A DNA stretch of 64,000 nucleotides from Sinomonas notoginsengisoli (GTDB lineage Bacteria > Actinomycetota > Actinomycetes > Actinomycetales > Micrococcaceae). This document shows positions 33,754 through 42,900 of this stretch, one piece after another. Each line of letters opens with the position of its first letter. Position 1 is the first letter of the stretch. The stretch spans positions 186,001 to 250,000 of the forward strand of contig NZ_JAIZDP010000004.1 of assembly GCF_021554725.1 (NCBI RefSeq), given 5' to 3'. The notes beneath the pieces are model-generated. The model did no database searches, had not been told where the DNA came from, and was given only the letters and a program-made list of their open reading frames with translations. A program made the translations under genes and the position numbers.

Positions 33754-34779
33754 ATGAGCACTGCACGCACGTCCATTCCGGTCCTGGACCTCTCGACGGC
33801 GAGGGACGCGGATGGCCAGTTCACCCCCGGATTCCTCGATGCACTGCGCGACGCCACGCACAACGTGGGCTTCTTCCAGATCGTCGGCTATGGCGCCCGG
33901 CCCGGCCAGGACCAGGAGCTCCTGGACACGGTGGCGGAGTTCTTCCGGCTCCCCCTCGAGGACCGCCTCGCCCTGGACAACCGCAACTCGGCCCAGTTCC
34001 GCGGCTACACCCGTCTAGGCACCGAGGTGACCCGCGGCCGGGCGGACGCCCGCGAGCAGATCGACTACGGCCCCGAGCGGCTCCCCCTCGAGGATGTGCC
34101 CGCGGACCAGCCGTACCTGGGCCTGCAGGGCCCGAACCAGTGGCCGGCCGGGTTCCCCGCGATCGAGAAGGCGGCCATGGAGTGGGCCGCACTGATGTCC
34201 ACCGTCGGCGCCGAGCTGCTCTCCGCCATCTCCGTCTCCCTCGGCCTGCCCGAGGACCACTTCGCCGAGCCCTTCGCGGGCACGCCCGCCTGGATGGGCA
34301 AGCTCGTCCACTACGTGGGCACGGGCATTGTCCCCGAGGCCGGAAAGCAGGGCGTAGGCCTGCACGCGGACTACGGCTTCGTCACGCTCCTCCTGCAGGA
34401 CCAGGTGGGCGGACTCGAGGTCCAGCCGTACGGGCAGGAGGAGTGGATCGATGTCCCGCCCACGCCGGGCGCGCTCGTGGTCAACCTCGGCGAGATGCTC
34501 GAGGTGGCCACCAACGGCTACCTCATGGCCACGATCCACCGCGTCACCGCCCCGCCCGCCGGCGTGGACCGCTACTCTGTGCCGTTCTTCTGGTCACCGC
34601 GCCTCGATGCAGTGATCGAGCCGGTCGAGCTGCCGGCCGACCTCGCAGCCCAGGCCCGCGGCGTCTCCGACGATCCGGAAAACCCGATGCTCGCCTCCTA
34701 CGGGCAGAACGTCCTCAAGGGTTGGCTGCGCGCGCACCCGCAGACCGCGAAGATCCACTACCCGCAGCTGGTCGGCTGA
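33754..34779 (+). CDS. Isopenicillin N synthase-family 2-oxoglutarate dioxygenase
   Basis: A 341-residue non-haem Fe(II) oxygenase. The N-terminal DIOX_N part (SIPVLDLSTARD, NVGFFQIVGYGA) precedes the jelly-roll core with the iron ligands in GLHADYGFVTLL (His-x-Asp) and TIHRVTAPP (distal His), plus the 2-oxoglutarate binding RYSVPFFWSP (Arg-x-Ser). The substrate is unknown. CATGCT (33742-33747) six bases before the ATG and no ribosome binding site suggest leaderless expression. A hairpin at 34815-34854 follows. Confidence 0.92.
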   Translation: MSTARTSIPVLDLSTARDADGQFTPGFLDALRDATHNVGFFQIVGYGARPGQDQELLDTVAEFFRLPLEDRLALDNRNSAQFRGYTRLGTEVTRGRADAREQIDYGPERLPLEDVPADQPYLGLQGPNQWPAGFPAIEKAAMEWAALMSTVGAELLSAISVSLGLPEDHFAEPFAGTPAWMGKLVHYVGTGIVPEAGKQGVGLHADYGFVTLLLQDQVGGLEVQPYGQEEWIDVPPTPGALVVNLGEMLEVATNGYLMATIHRVTAPPAGVDRYSVPFFWSPRLDAVIEPVELPADLAAQARGVSDDPENPMLASYGQNVLKGWLRAHPQTAKIHYPQLVG

Positions 34780-34814
34780 CGGCACGGCTCACGGCGCCGG
34801 CTCAACCCCAGCGA

Positions 34815-34854
34815 ACGACGGCGGGCTGCACCCAAGCGGGCCGCTCGCCGTCGT
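34815..34854 (+). terminator. Hairpin with ACGACGGCG/CGCCGTCGT arms
   Basis: ACGACGGCG (34815-34823) and CGCCGTCGT (34846-34854) with a 22-nt loop, 36 nt after the dioxygenase stop. It is the weakest member of the intergenic hairpin family. The rest of 34780-35060 holds no gene that I can support; TAGTGT at 35031-35036 is a plausible lysC -10. Confidence 0.5.
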
Positions 34855-35060
34855 GCGTACCGGCCCCGGGACCGGAAGTGCCGCTTTCCCCAGGAAGTGC
34901 CCGTGACAGCGCCTTCTGGCTGAGAACGGCACTTCCCGTGCTGATGCCTATGCCTCGCCCAGGGCCGCCCGCGGGGCGGACACAATTCACCCGCCGAGAG
35001 GGCCGGGGCGTAAACTGCTTGGGACCCCCGTAGTGTCTAACCCCCTGTGAGCGTGCCCGC

Positions 35061-36374
35061 ATGTCGTTGCCCCTCGAATTGCCTGACCGGCAGCTGATCG
35101 TCCAGAAGTTCGGCGGCTCGTCCGTCGCGGACGCGGCCGGGATCAAGCGGGTAGCCGAGCGCGTCGTGGACACCCAGCGGGCCGGGCACGAGGTCGTGGT
35201 CGTGGTCTCGGCGATGGGGGACACCACCGATGAGCTCCTCGATCTCTCCGCGCAGATCACGGACGAGGCCCCGGCTCGCGAGATGGACATGCTCCTCTCC
35301 GCCGGCGAGCGCATCTCGATGGCCCTGCTCGCGATGGCCATCAACAAGCTCGGTGCGAAGGCCCGCTCGTTCACGGGCTCGCAGGCCGGAATGATCACGG
35401 ACGGGATCCACGGCAAGGCACGCATCATCGACGTCGACCCGCACCGCGTCCGCACGGCGCTGGACAAGGGTGCGATCGCGATCGTCGCGGGCTTCCAGGG
35501 GGTGAGCCGCGAATCGCACGACATCACCACGCTGGGCCGTGGCGGTTCCGACACGACCGCCGTTGCCCTCGCTGCTGCGCTCGACGCAGACGTGTGCGAG
35601 ATCTACACCGACGTGGACGGCGTCTACACCGCGGACCCGCGCGTGGTGCCTGCCGCGAAGAAGATCGACCGCATCTCCAGCGAGGAGATGCTCGAGCTAG
35701 CCGCCTCCGGCGCCAAAATCCTCCACCTGCGCTGCGTCGAGTACGCGCGCCGCTTCGGGGTGCCGCTGCACGTGCGCTCCTCGTTCAGCCAGCACGAGGG
35801 AACCTGGGTGCTGCCCAGCCCCGAAGACAAGATCACCATCAGCGAGGGAGTCGCTTTGGAACAGCCCATCATCTCCGGCGTTGCACACGACCGCTCCGAG
35901 GCCAAGGTCACTGTGGTGGGCGTCCCGGACATTCCCGGCAAGGCCGCCGCCATATTCCAGGTCATTGCCAAGGCGCATTCGAACGTGGACATGATCGTGC
36001 AGAACATCTCCACGTTCGGCCGCGGCAAGACGGACATCTCGTTCACCCTGCCGATCGTCGAGGGCGCCGAAGCCCTCACGGCGCTCAAGGCCGCCCAGAA
36101 CACGATCGGCTTCGAGGACATCGAGTACAACGCCGAGATCGGCAAGCTCTCCCTCATCGGCGCCGGCATGCGCTCCAACCCGGGCGTCTCCGCGACGTTC
36201 TTCCAGGCACTCTCGGACGCGGGGATCAACATCAACATGATCTCGACCTCCGAGATCCGCATCTCCGTGGTGACCCGCGCCGATCTGCTCGACGACGCCG
36301 TCCGCGCGATCCACTCCGCCTTCAACCTTGACGCCGAGGCTGAGGCAACCGTGTACGGCGGCACGGGCCGCTGA
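35061..36374 (+). CDS. lysC: Aspartate kinase
   Basis: Phosphorylates L-aspartate, the first step toward lysine, threonine, methionine and isoleucine. The 437-residue protein has the kinase domain ([53 protein letters not shown]) and two C-terminal ACT regulatory domains ([40 protein letters not shown]). In relatives an internal start yields a separate beta subunit, which is possible here. Unlike many actinobacteria, asd does not follow; a strong terminator does. Feedback control by lysine and threonine is expected from the family. Confidence 0.97.
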   Translation: MSLPLELPDRQLIVQKFGGSSVADAAGIKRVAERVVDTQRAGHEVVVVVSAMGDTTDELLDLSAQITDEAPAREMDMLLSAGERISMALLAMAINKLGAKARSFTGSQAGMITDGIHGKARIIDVDPHRVRTALDKGAIAIVAGFQGVSRESHDITTLGRGGSDTTAVALAAALDADVCEIYTDVDGVYTADPRVVPAAKKIDRISSEEMLELAASGAKILHLRCVEYARRFGVPLHVRSSFSQHEGTWVLPSPEDKITISEGVALEQPIISGVAHDRSEAKVTVVGVPDIPGKAAAIFQVIAKAHSNVDMIVQNISTFGRGKTDISFTLPIVEGAEALTALKAAQNTIGFEDIEYNAEIGKLSLIGAGMRSNPGVSATFFQALSDAGININMISTSEIRISVVTRADLLDDAVRAIHSAFNLDAEAEATVYGGTGR

Positions 36375-36381
36375 TCCCACC

Positions 36382-36423
36382 ACGACGGCCGGCCACCCTC
36401 CGCTGGGGGTGGCCGGCCGTCGT
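36382..36423 (+). terminator. 17-bp perfect terminator hairpin after lysC
   Basis: ACGACGGCCGGCCACCC (36382-36398) and GGGTGGCCGGCCGTCGT (36407-36423) with an 8-nt loop, starting 8 nt after the lysC stop. It is the longest member of the ACGACGGC hairpin set and could also serve the minus-strand gene ending at 36449. Confidence 0.8.
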
Positions 36424-36448
36424 CGTGCGTGCTGCGCTGGGCGCGGTG

Positions 36449-36679
36449 CTAACGGCGTCTTCGGGGCGCGGGCTCCCCCTTGCGGACAGCGTAGTGGTGT
36501 CCCTCGCTGTCGGTCTCTACCTCGAAGCTGCGCAGTTCGTCCTCGGACGCCTGTTCGAAGGCGTCGTGCCTATGGACGATCGGCGCCTCCGGATCACTGT
36601 GCGCGGCGGGACCCCAGACGGCCTCGGCACGTTCAGCGACTCGCATGAAGGTGTCGAGTACCCTGTGCTTCTCGGGCAT
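36449..36679 (-). CDS. Small hypothetical protein
   Basis: A 76-residue acidic protein (PEKHRVLDTFMRVAERAEAV) ending in FEVETDSEGHHYAVRKGEPA and an Arg-rich tail. GGAAGGGGGTGATGAGAG leads into the ATG at 36679, a strong ribosome binding site, which supports expression. No family is recognised. Its C-terminal FExxTDxxGxxYxVxK pattern recurs in the next gene on the same strand. Confidence 0.6.
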   Translation of the reverse strand: MPEKHRVLDTFMRVAERAEAVWGPAAHSDPEAPIVHRHDAFEQASEDELRSFEVETDSEGHHYAVRKGEPAPRRRR

Positions 36680-36761
36680 CTCTCATCACCCCCTTCCGGT
36701 AGCGTCATTGTACGCGCGGGGTGACGCAGATCTCAGGGGTGGATGAGCGCTTCGATGAGGC

Positions 36762-36986
36762 TCAGCGCAGGGACTGGTCCTCGGGGTCCTTGGGAACAAC
36801 ATAGGTGCTGCCGTCCGGGCGCGTGACCGTCTCGAACTGCTGCGCCTCTGCCTCGCGCTGGAGCAGCAGGCGCCTGTTGGCCTCCGTCATCGCGTGGGTG
36901 GACGAGCTGCGGTGCGCGGGCCCGAAGAAGTAACGGAGCTTCCCCGTGGTCCGCATGAGCTTCTGTGCGAAGTTCTCCCCCGACAT
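36762..36986 (-). CDS. Small hypothetical protein
   Basis: A 74-residue protein (MSGENFAQKLMRTTGKLRYF, GPAHRSSSTHAMTEANRRLL, then FETVTRPDGSTYVVPKDPED). GGAAGGA lies 6 nt before the ATG. The basic amphipathic N-terminal half and the FETVTRPDGSTYVV tail, shared in outline with the neighbouring gene, suggest a small conserved actinobacterial family of unknown role. It is divergent from the OhrR/MarR gene across a 75-nt gap with a palindromic operator. Confidence 0.65.
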   Translation of the reverse strand: MSGENFAQKLMRTTGKLRYFFGPAHRSSSTHAMTEANRRLLLQREAEAQQFETVTRPDGSTYVVPKDPEDQSLR

Positions 36987-37033
36987 TGCGATCCTTCCGT
37001 CCTCAGGTCCTTCATCGGATAGTACCCTCATTA

Positions 37034-37045
37034 TTAGTGCACTAA
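37034..37045. promoter_or_regulatory. 12-bp perfect palindrome, MarR operator candidate
   Basis: TTAGTGCACTAA (37034-37045) is a perfect palindrome inside an AT-rich patch (ATTATTAGTGCACTAACTAAT), 16 nt before the MarR ATG and within the divergent gap. This is the expected place for MarR autorepression. Confidence 0.55.
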
Positions 37046-37061
37046 CTAATGGAGGAATGCC

Positions 37062-37544
37062 ATGAGCGACGCCAACGACGATCTTCTCCTCGAGCGGCAG
37101 CTGTGCTTCGCCCTGAGCGTCGCGAGCCGCTCGGTCATTACCTCTTACAGGCCTGTGCTGGACAAGCTGGGGATCACCCATCCGCAGTACCTCGTGATGC
37201 TGGCCCTGTGGGAACGGTCACCCCGCACGGCGAAGGAGATCAGCGACGTGCTGCTCCTCGAGCCCGCGACCGTGACCCCGCTGCTCAAGCGGCTCGAGGA
37301 CGCGGGGCTGCTGACCCGGTCCCGGCAGCGGGGCAACGAGCGCGCCCTCGACGTCGCCCTCACCCCGCGCGGCGCGGCCCTGCGCGGGCAGGCGCTCTCC
37401 GTGCCGACCACGATGATGGACCGGCTGAACATCACGCGGGACGAGGCCGCCGAGCTGCATGCCTCCATGATGCGGCTCATCGCCGCCGCCCAGGCCAGCC
37501 GTGCCGCTGACGCTGAGGCTGCCGAGTCCCTGACGGCACGTTGA
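37062..37544 (+). CDS. OhrR-like MarR family regulator
   Basis: A 160-residue winged-helix repressor. The sequence around Cys15 (LERQLCFALSVASRSV) matches the reactive Cys15 of organic-peroxide sensor OhrR, and ITHPQYLVMLALWE, RTAKEISDVLLLEPATVTPL and LKRLEDAGLLTRSR give the MarR DNA-binding domain. Oxidation of Cys15 would release it from DNA. No ohr peroxidase gene is adjacent, so its target may be the small divergent gene or lie elsewhere. GGAGG precedes the ATG; a palindrome lies upstream. Confidence 0.92.
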   Translation: MSDANDDLLLERQLCFALSVASRSVITSYRPVLDKLGITHPQYLVMLALWERSPRTAKEISDVLLLEPATVTPLLKRLEDAGLLTRSRQRGNERALDVALTPRGAALRGQALSVPTTMMDRLNITRDEAAELHASMMRLIAAAQASRAADAEAAESLTAR

Positions 37545-37636
37545 GGAGTCACTGCGCGCGGTTGCGGGGCCTCAGGCGTACAGGATGCGCCCCTATGCGA
37601 CAGTGGAGGCAAGGACCTGCGGACAAAGGAGTGCCC

Positions 37637-38164
37637 ATGCGGCGTCGGGCCGATCTCTGGCTTCCCGTCCTGCTCACGGTCGCGGCATGCACGGCGGTCC
37701 TGACAGCATGCGCAGCGGGACCGGGGGCATCCCAGCCGAATCGATCAGAACCACGGACGACGGCGCCGCCCAACCCAGGTGCCGCAGCCAGCTCCCCTTC
37801 TGGGTCGCCGAGCGGCACCCAAGGTGCGTTCACGGCGGATCTGGAGGTCCTCGTCGTGCGCGCGCCAGGCGAGGCCGAGCAGCGCTGGACGCTGAGGTGC
37901 TCGGGCTCGCAGCCCCTGGCTGGCAGCACCCATCCCGCCGCGGCGTCCGCCTGCGCCCTCGTCGCCACGCGGCCCGAACTGCTGGCCCCGCCGGCCGAGG
38001 ACCGGCTCTGCACCCAGCAGTACGGCGGGCCGGAGGTCGCGACGGTGACGGGGACGGTCAACGACAGGCCGATTGATCGGCGCTTCGCGCGCACCGACGG
38101 TTGCGGGATTGGTGAGTGGGCCGCCGCTCAAGATCTTCTGGGAGCCCCGGGCGGGGCTGTGTGA
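37637..38164 (+). CDS. SSI-like (subtilisin inhibitor) lipoprotein
   Basis: A 175-residue predicted lipoprotein: basic start, hydrophobic stretch and lipobox LTAC with Cys25. A Ser/Pro linker is followed by a domain that reads like Streptomyces subtilisin inhibitor: TLRCSGSQPLAGSTHPAAAS, then LCTQQYGGPEVATVTGTVND and RRFARTDGCGIGEW, with four cysteines in the spacing expected for two disulfides. AAGGAG precedes the ATG. A large secreted subtilase is encoded 2 kb downstream (39985-43107), so protease protection is a reasonable role. Confidence 0.8.
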   Translation: MRRRADLWLPVLLTVAACTAVLTACAAGPGASQPNRSEPRTTAPPNPGAAASSPSGSPSGTQGAFTADLEVLVVRAPGEAEQRWTLRCSGSQPLAGSTHPAAASACALVATRPELLAPPAEDRLCTQQYGGPEVATVTGTVNDRPIDRRFARTDGCGIGEWAAAQDLLGAPGGAV

Positions 38165-38344
38165 CCGGTCAGCAGGGGCGCGGACAGAGGCGCGTGCCTT
38201 CGTGCTCAGGTCACCCGCGCTGCTTCGGCGTGTCGGCGGCAACACCCCGAGAGATCACCTCCTCCCACGAGCCATCCTGAGCAGGAAGGCACGCCCCGAG
38301 CTCCCGCAGACCATAGCGCAAGCGGGCATCTGAGCTGTTTCGGG

Positions 38345-38350
38345 GATAAT
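38345..38350 (+). promoter_or_regulatory. -10 element GATAAT, leaderless start at 38357
   Basis: GATAAT, six bases (CGAGGG), then the GTG start. This is the best -10 match among the leaderless candidates. Confidence 0.65.
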
Positions 38351-38356
38351 CGAGGG

Positions 38357-39325
38357 GTGCCCTTGCCCGTCCCGTCACGCACCCCCGCATCAGTCAACTC
38401 CGTCCTCGCCGAGGACCAGTGGCTCCGGCGTGCCCGGGCGCATGCGGAACGGGTCGGACGGTTCGCCGAGCCGTTCGTGGCCCGGCGCAACGCACGGAAG
38501 AAGCACCCGGTCGAGGACTTCCTCTTCACGTACTACACCCACAAGCCCGGGCAGCTCGGCCGCTGGCACCCGGGGGTGGAGGTCGCGCTCGTGGGTGACG
38601 CCGCTCAAGAACGCCTCGGCTGGAAGCACTACCGCACGCTCACCGAGCCCGAGCGGGCGGCTGCGGGCCTTCCCGCCGACGACGCGCCCGGGGCGAGTGC
38701 CGCCGTCGTGCTCGATCTGCCCGCGTACGCCGCCGAGCGCGAGGAGACCATCCGCTTCAGTGGGGTGATCCTCCGCGGCACGGCGGCACGGCCGGCCCAG
38801 TTCGGGTGCTTCGGGCTGCATGAGTGGGCGATGGCGTACCGGAGCGAGAAGTTCGGGATCCGGCACGAATACCTCCCGCTGCGGCTCGGTGCCGAAGGCA
38901 CGGATCGGGTCGTCGAGGAGCACCGCATCCGCTGTACGCACTTCGACGCGTTCCGCTTCTACTCCCCCGACGCCGCGCCGCTCAACGAGCTCCAGCCGAC
39001 CCGCGCCACCCAGCGGGACCTTGAGCAGCCCGGCTGCCTCCACGCGAATATGGACCTGTACAAGTGGGCGTACAAGCTCGGGCCAGCCATCCCCGGCGAG
39101 CTGCTCATGGACTGCTTCGAGCTCGCATGGCGCATCAGGACCATGGACATGCAGGCCTCCCCCTATGACCTCTCGGACTGGGAATTCGAGCCCATTGCGA
39201 TCGAGACGCCCGCCGGGAAGGCCGAATACGTCGAGGCGCAGCGCGCATTCGCGGCCGAGGCCGCCGTGCTGAGGGAGCGGCTTATTGCGGCGATGGGTCC
39301 GCTCGAGGCCGCGCTCAGAGGCTAG
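38357..39325 (+). CDS. Conserved protein, putative 3-methyladenine glycosylase-like
   Basis: A 322-residue cytosolic protein conserved in actinobacteria (VEDFLFTYYTHKPGQLGRWH, FGCFGLHEWAMAYRSEKFGI, CTHFDAFRFYSPDAAPLNEL, CLHANMDLYKWAYKLGPAIP). I recall relatives being named 3-methyladenine DNA glycosylase, but I cannot point to a glycosylase catalytic motif, so the activity is unproven. The conserved His, Asp and Tyr in HANMDLYKWAYK suggest an enzyme. Leaderless GTG start with GATAAT 6 nt before. Its stop codon TAG forms the -10 of the next gene. Confidence 0.75.
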   Translation: MPLPVPSRTPASVNSVLAEDQWLRRARAHAERVGRFAEPFVARRNARKKHPVEDFLFTYYTHKPGQLGRWHPGVEVALVGDAAQERLGWKHYRTLTEPERAAAGLPADDAPGASAAVVLDLPAYAAEREETIRFSGVILRGTAARPAQFGCFGLHEWAMAYRSEKFGIRHEYLPLRLGAEGTDRVVEEHRIRCTHFDAFRFYSPDAAPLNELQPTRATQRDLEQPGCLHANMDLYKWAYKLGPAIPGELLMDCFELAWRIRTMDMQASPYDLSDWEFEPIAIETPAGKAEYVEAQRAFAAEAAVLRERLIAAMGPLEAALRG

Positions 39326-39328
39326 GCT
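39323..39328 (+). promoter_or_regulatory. -10 element embedded in upstream stop codon
   Basis: TAG, the stop of the preceding gene (39323-39325), begins TAGGCT; seven bases later is the ATG of the next gene (39336), which has no ribosome binding site. Confidence 0.5.
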
Positions 39329-39335
39329 GGGCCGC

Positions 39336-39788
39336 ATGGACGAGGACCTGTTCGACGGGCGTGCGCACGTGCTGCACACCCCGCCGTCGCAGTTCGCGCG
39401 CAACGCCGCGGTCTACACGCGCCGCGCCGAGGGCCCCGACCCCGTACCTGTGCGGCACCGCGCCGGCTACGCGCGGTTCGCGGAATTCCTCGCCTCGCGC
39501 GGCATGGACCCGCGCACGACGGCGCGTGATCCACTCGCGCTGCTGGCGCACCTCCGCGCCCATCACCAAGAGATCATGGGTCGGCCCGGTCTCGCGGAAG
39601 CGGCCGCCGTGTTCTTAGGCAACACGATCGCGGCGGTGCGGGCCGACGCCGAGTGGGTGGGCCCACATGTCAGGGGCCCGCGCGTTCGGTTCTCTCCGCA
39701 GACCATCATCGAGAAGGTCGGCGCGGCGCCGCGGGAACACCTCGATCAGCTGGAGGCGCAGCTGACGACGTGGGGGTCGGGCGTGTAG
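39336..39788 (+). CDS. Conserved hypothetical protein
   Basis: A 150-residue soluble protein (VLHTPPSQFARNAAVYTRRA, GYARFAEFLASRGMDPRTTA, AAVFLGNTIAAVRADAEWVG). It has no membrane segment or known motif. The start lies 10 nt after the preceding stop with a TAGGCT -10 and no ribosome binding site. It may function with the glycosylase-like protein upstream because of the close spacing; I do not recognise its family. Confidence 0.65.
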   Translation: MDEDLFDGRAHVLHTPPSQFARNAAVYTRRAEGPDPVPVRHRAGYARFAEFLASRGMDPRTTARDPLALLAHLRAHHQEIMGRPGLAEAAAVFLGNTIAAVRADAEWVGPHVRGPRVRFSPQTIIEKVGAAPREHLDQLEAQLTTWGSGV

Positions 39789-39984
39789 CTCAGTCGGCTC
39801 GACCCGCCTGCGCCCGCCTGACCGCGCCCCCAACGGGTGGTGGCAGCCATGGCTGCTCGTCAGCGGCGGGGTGACTCCTGGACCGGACGGACGTGACCCC
39901 CGACGCGGCTGCCCCGGCGGTGCCGTCCGGGGGAGGACGGCGCCGACTGGGCAGCTTGCGGGTGCTGTGAGTGAGGCTAACGCG

Positions 39985-42900
39985 TCACTGTCCCGGGATG
40001 CGGTCGACGGATGCCATCTCGGGGGCACCGGCCGGGGCGGGCGCACCGGAGCCGACCGTCACGTCGACCCAGCTGCGGACCCCATTGGCGCCGAACGTGA
40101 GCCGGCCCATGTAGGCGCCCGGCGCGAGTCCCTTCCAGGAGAGGGCCTCGGTCGCCTGGGAACCGTTGGGGGCCACGATCGGGTCCGGCGTCACCGACGC
40201 GTTGCCGGCGTCCCCGGCCCACGTCGCCGCGAAGACGGTCGCGTTGGACGGCCCGGTGTCCGGGGTCGAGAACAGGTTCGCCAGGATGTAGTAGGTGCCA
40301 GGGAGCGGGTTGGCGAGCTCGAGGGACTCACTCGCGCTCGCCGTCGCGACGGTGATCTGCCTGTAGCCGCCGGAGGTGGTCGGCGCGAACACATACATGT
40401 CCCAGTCAGCATGCTGGTCGGCGGCGTTGACGCCGAACCGGGCAACCTTCTGCCCCGCGGGCACACTCACGGCGACAACGGCGTTGGCGGCGTTGTCCGT
40501 CTTCGCGGGCTGGCCGGGGGTCTTGGTGACGGCCTTCTGGGCGACCGGGGCAAGCCCTTCGACACCCACCGGAATCGGGCTGTCCGTTCCGGAGGTCAGG
40601 GAGAACGTTCCCGAACCGTCGCCGCTGGCTGACGAGAAGCTGTAGCTCGGATCGACTTTGGCGTCCACGGGACGTACCGCGAGGGGCGAGGTGACCGTGC
40701 GGGGCCCGACCCAGGAGAGCGTGCCCGTGGTGAACTTCCCGAGCGGAGCCGAGACGTTCTTGATCGTCAGCGTCACCTCGCGCGTCTGGCCCGCCTTGGC
40801 GAAGTTCAGCGCCTGCGGCTCGACGAGGATCGAGACGCCGGGCAGGTCCACCTTCGGCCGGTACATGCCCGGGACGAGCGCGGTGATCTGGCGCTTGACC
40901 TGGACCTCGCCCACGAGGGAGCCGAGGGCGATCGATGGCACGTTGACGTCCTTGGCCGCGATGGAACCCGCTTGCGGATCGCTCGAGGGGTAGCCTTGGC
41001 CGTTGATGAACGCGTTCCAGTCCTTCGGGCCGGCGTTGTACACGAGGCCTGGGTCGGTGACCTTGGTCGTATTGACGTGTCCCGCGCCGCCGTCGAACGG
41101 GTTGCGGTTCGGGGTGCCGTCGCGGTTCACCAGCGGGTAGGCGGTGGTCATCATGGCGGACTTGACCATGGCGGCAGACCACTTCGGGTTCTTGCTGAGC
41201 ACGAGCGCTCCGACGCCAGCGATGTGCGGGGCCGCCATCGAAGTGCCGGACATGAAGCCGAACTGCTCGCCGGCATTGCCCACGGTCGAGACTCCAGCCA
41301 GGACGTTCACGCCCGGAGCCGAGATGTCCGGCTTGAGCAGGTCGCCGCCCGAGGCGAGCGATGGGCCGCGCGAGGAGAACCCGGCGATCTGGGGGGTGGG
41401 CGCGGGGGGCTTGCCGGTGAAGTCGCCCTTGAGAAGGCTCACCGTGAGCGCTGGATTGCCCGCGATCTTGGCCTTGAGCTCCGGGCCCTCGGGGGCGTTG
41501 ACGTGGATTGTCGGGACCGAGTGGAGGTCGGAGTCCTCCGAGCTTGGGGTGAGGTTGACCAGGATCATCCCGATGCCGCCGGCCCGCTTGACCTCGGCGC
41601 TCTTGTCGACGCGCGCGATCACGCCACGGTCGCAGACTACGACTTTGCCACTGACCTTGGCCGGGTCGAGGCTGTTGGCTGTGCAGAGGTTCGCGGCGGT
41701 GGCACCCGGCAGCGCGGCGGCAGCCGCGACAATGGGCGCCGCGTCCTTGACCTGGCCGCTCATCACGGTAGCTCCGCGGTACTTCGAACCGTCCGACACC
41801 TCGACCGTGCCGACGAGGTCGCCGGGGAAGGTACTGGCTGCTACCGTCGTGAGCCACGGCGAGGAGTGGTTGACGGTCGAGGCCGCAGGGCCCGAGTTTC
41901 CCGCCGAGGCTGAAACGAAGATGCCCGCCGAGGCCGCGTTGAGGAACGCGAGCGCCACGGGGTCAGTGGTCGAGTTGGTATTGCCCGAGATCGAGTAGTT
42001 CAGGACGTCGACCCCGTCCTTGATCGAGGCCTCGATGGCAGCGATCGAAGCCGAGGTGTAGCAGCCGCCCGTGGTGGGGTCCGTGTCCTCCCAGCAGATC
42101 TTGTAGACGGCGACCTTCGCGGCTGGCGCCACGCCGGAGCTCTTGCCGAAGTCTGTGCCGGCGATCGTCATCGGAACGTTGGCATTGCCCGCTGCGGTCG
42201 ACGACGTGTGCGTACCGTGGGAGGCGATGTCCACCGGAGAGATGACTTCCTGCGGTGCCCTCTTCGCGGGCGGGACCGACTTCAGGAATGCGTCGGCGAA
42301 GTATCGCGCGGAGATGACCTTGGAGTTGCATGCCGTACCGTCGAAGGCCTGCCCCGGCTGGCACTCTCCGGTGAACGTGGTCCCGTCCCCCTTGAGCATG
42401 GCGATCTTGCCGTCAGCGTCCCGGTACGGCACACCAATCTGGGGCGTCGCACCGTTCGCGAGCGGCGCGACCGGCTCGCCGGCGAGGAAGGGGTTGTCCG
42501 GGGCATAGCCGGTGTCGATGACGCCCACGACCGTGCCCTTGCCTGCGTTCTCCTGGCCCCCGAACTGGGTGGCCCATGAGCCCTGCGGGCCCGAGAGCTT
42601 CATGAAGTCGTTGGAAGTGTAGTCGGGCGCGAACTGCTCGTCCTTGGACAGCGTGAGCACTTTGGCGTCCTTGGCCAGCTCCTGGGCCTTCGCGGCGGTG
42701 AGCTCGGCGGTGAAGCCGTTGAGCGCCGTCGTGAACTGCTGTCCCACCGCCACTCCGTGCTGGCTGGCCACCTCGCGCTGGGCGTTGCGCAGGTGGGCCT
42801 CGTAGACCTTGACGTTCTGGTTGCCGACGTCCACTTTGCGGCCCGTCTCGGGCTTCGTTGCGGCGTAGCCGGGAGTGCCGCCCTCGTAGGCGGCGACCGC

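Noticed and set aside
39780-39815. tRNA-like 5' sequence (GTGTAGCTCAGTCGG) after the gene ending at 39788
   Set aside because: Only the D-arm-like portion matches; no anticodon arm, T-arm or acceptor pairing follows.
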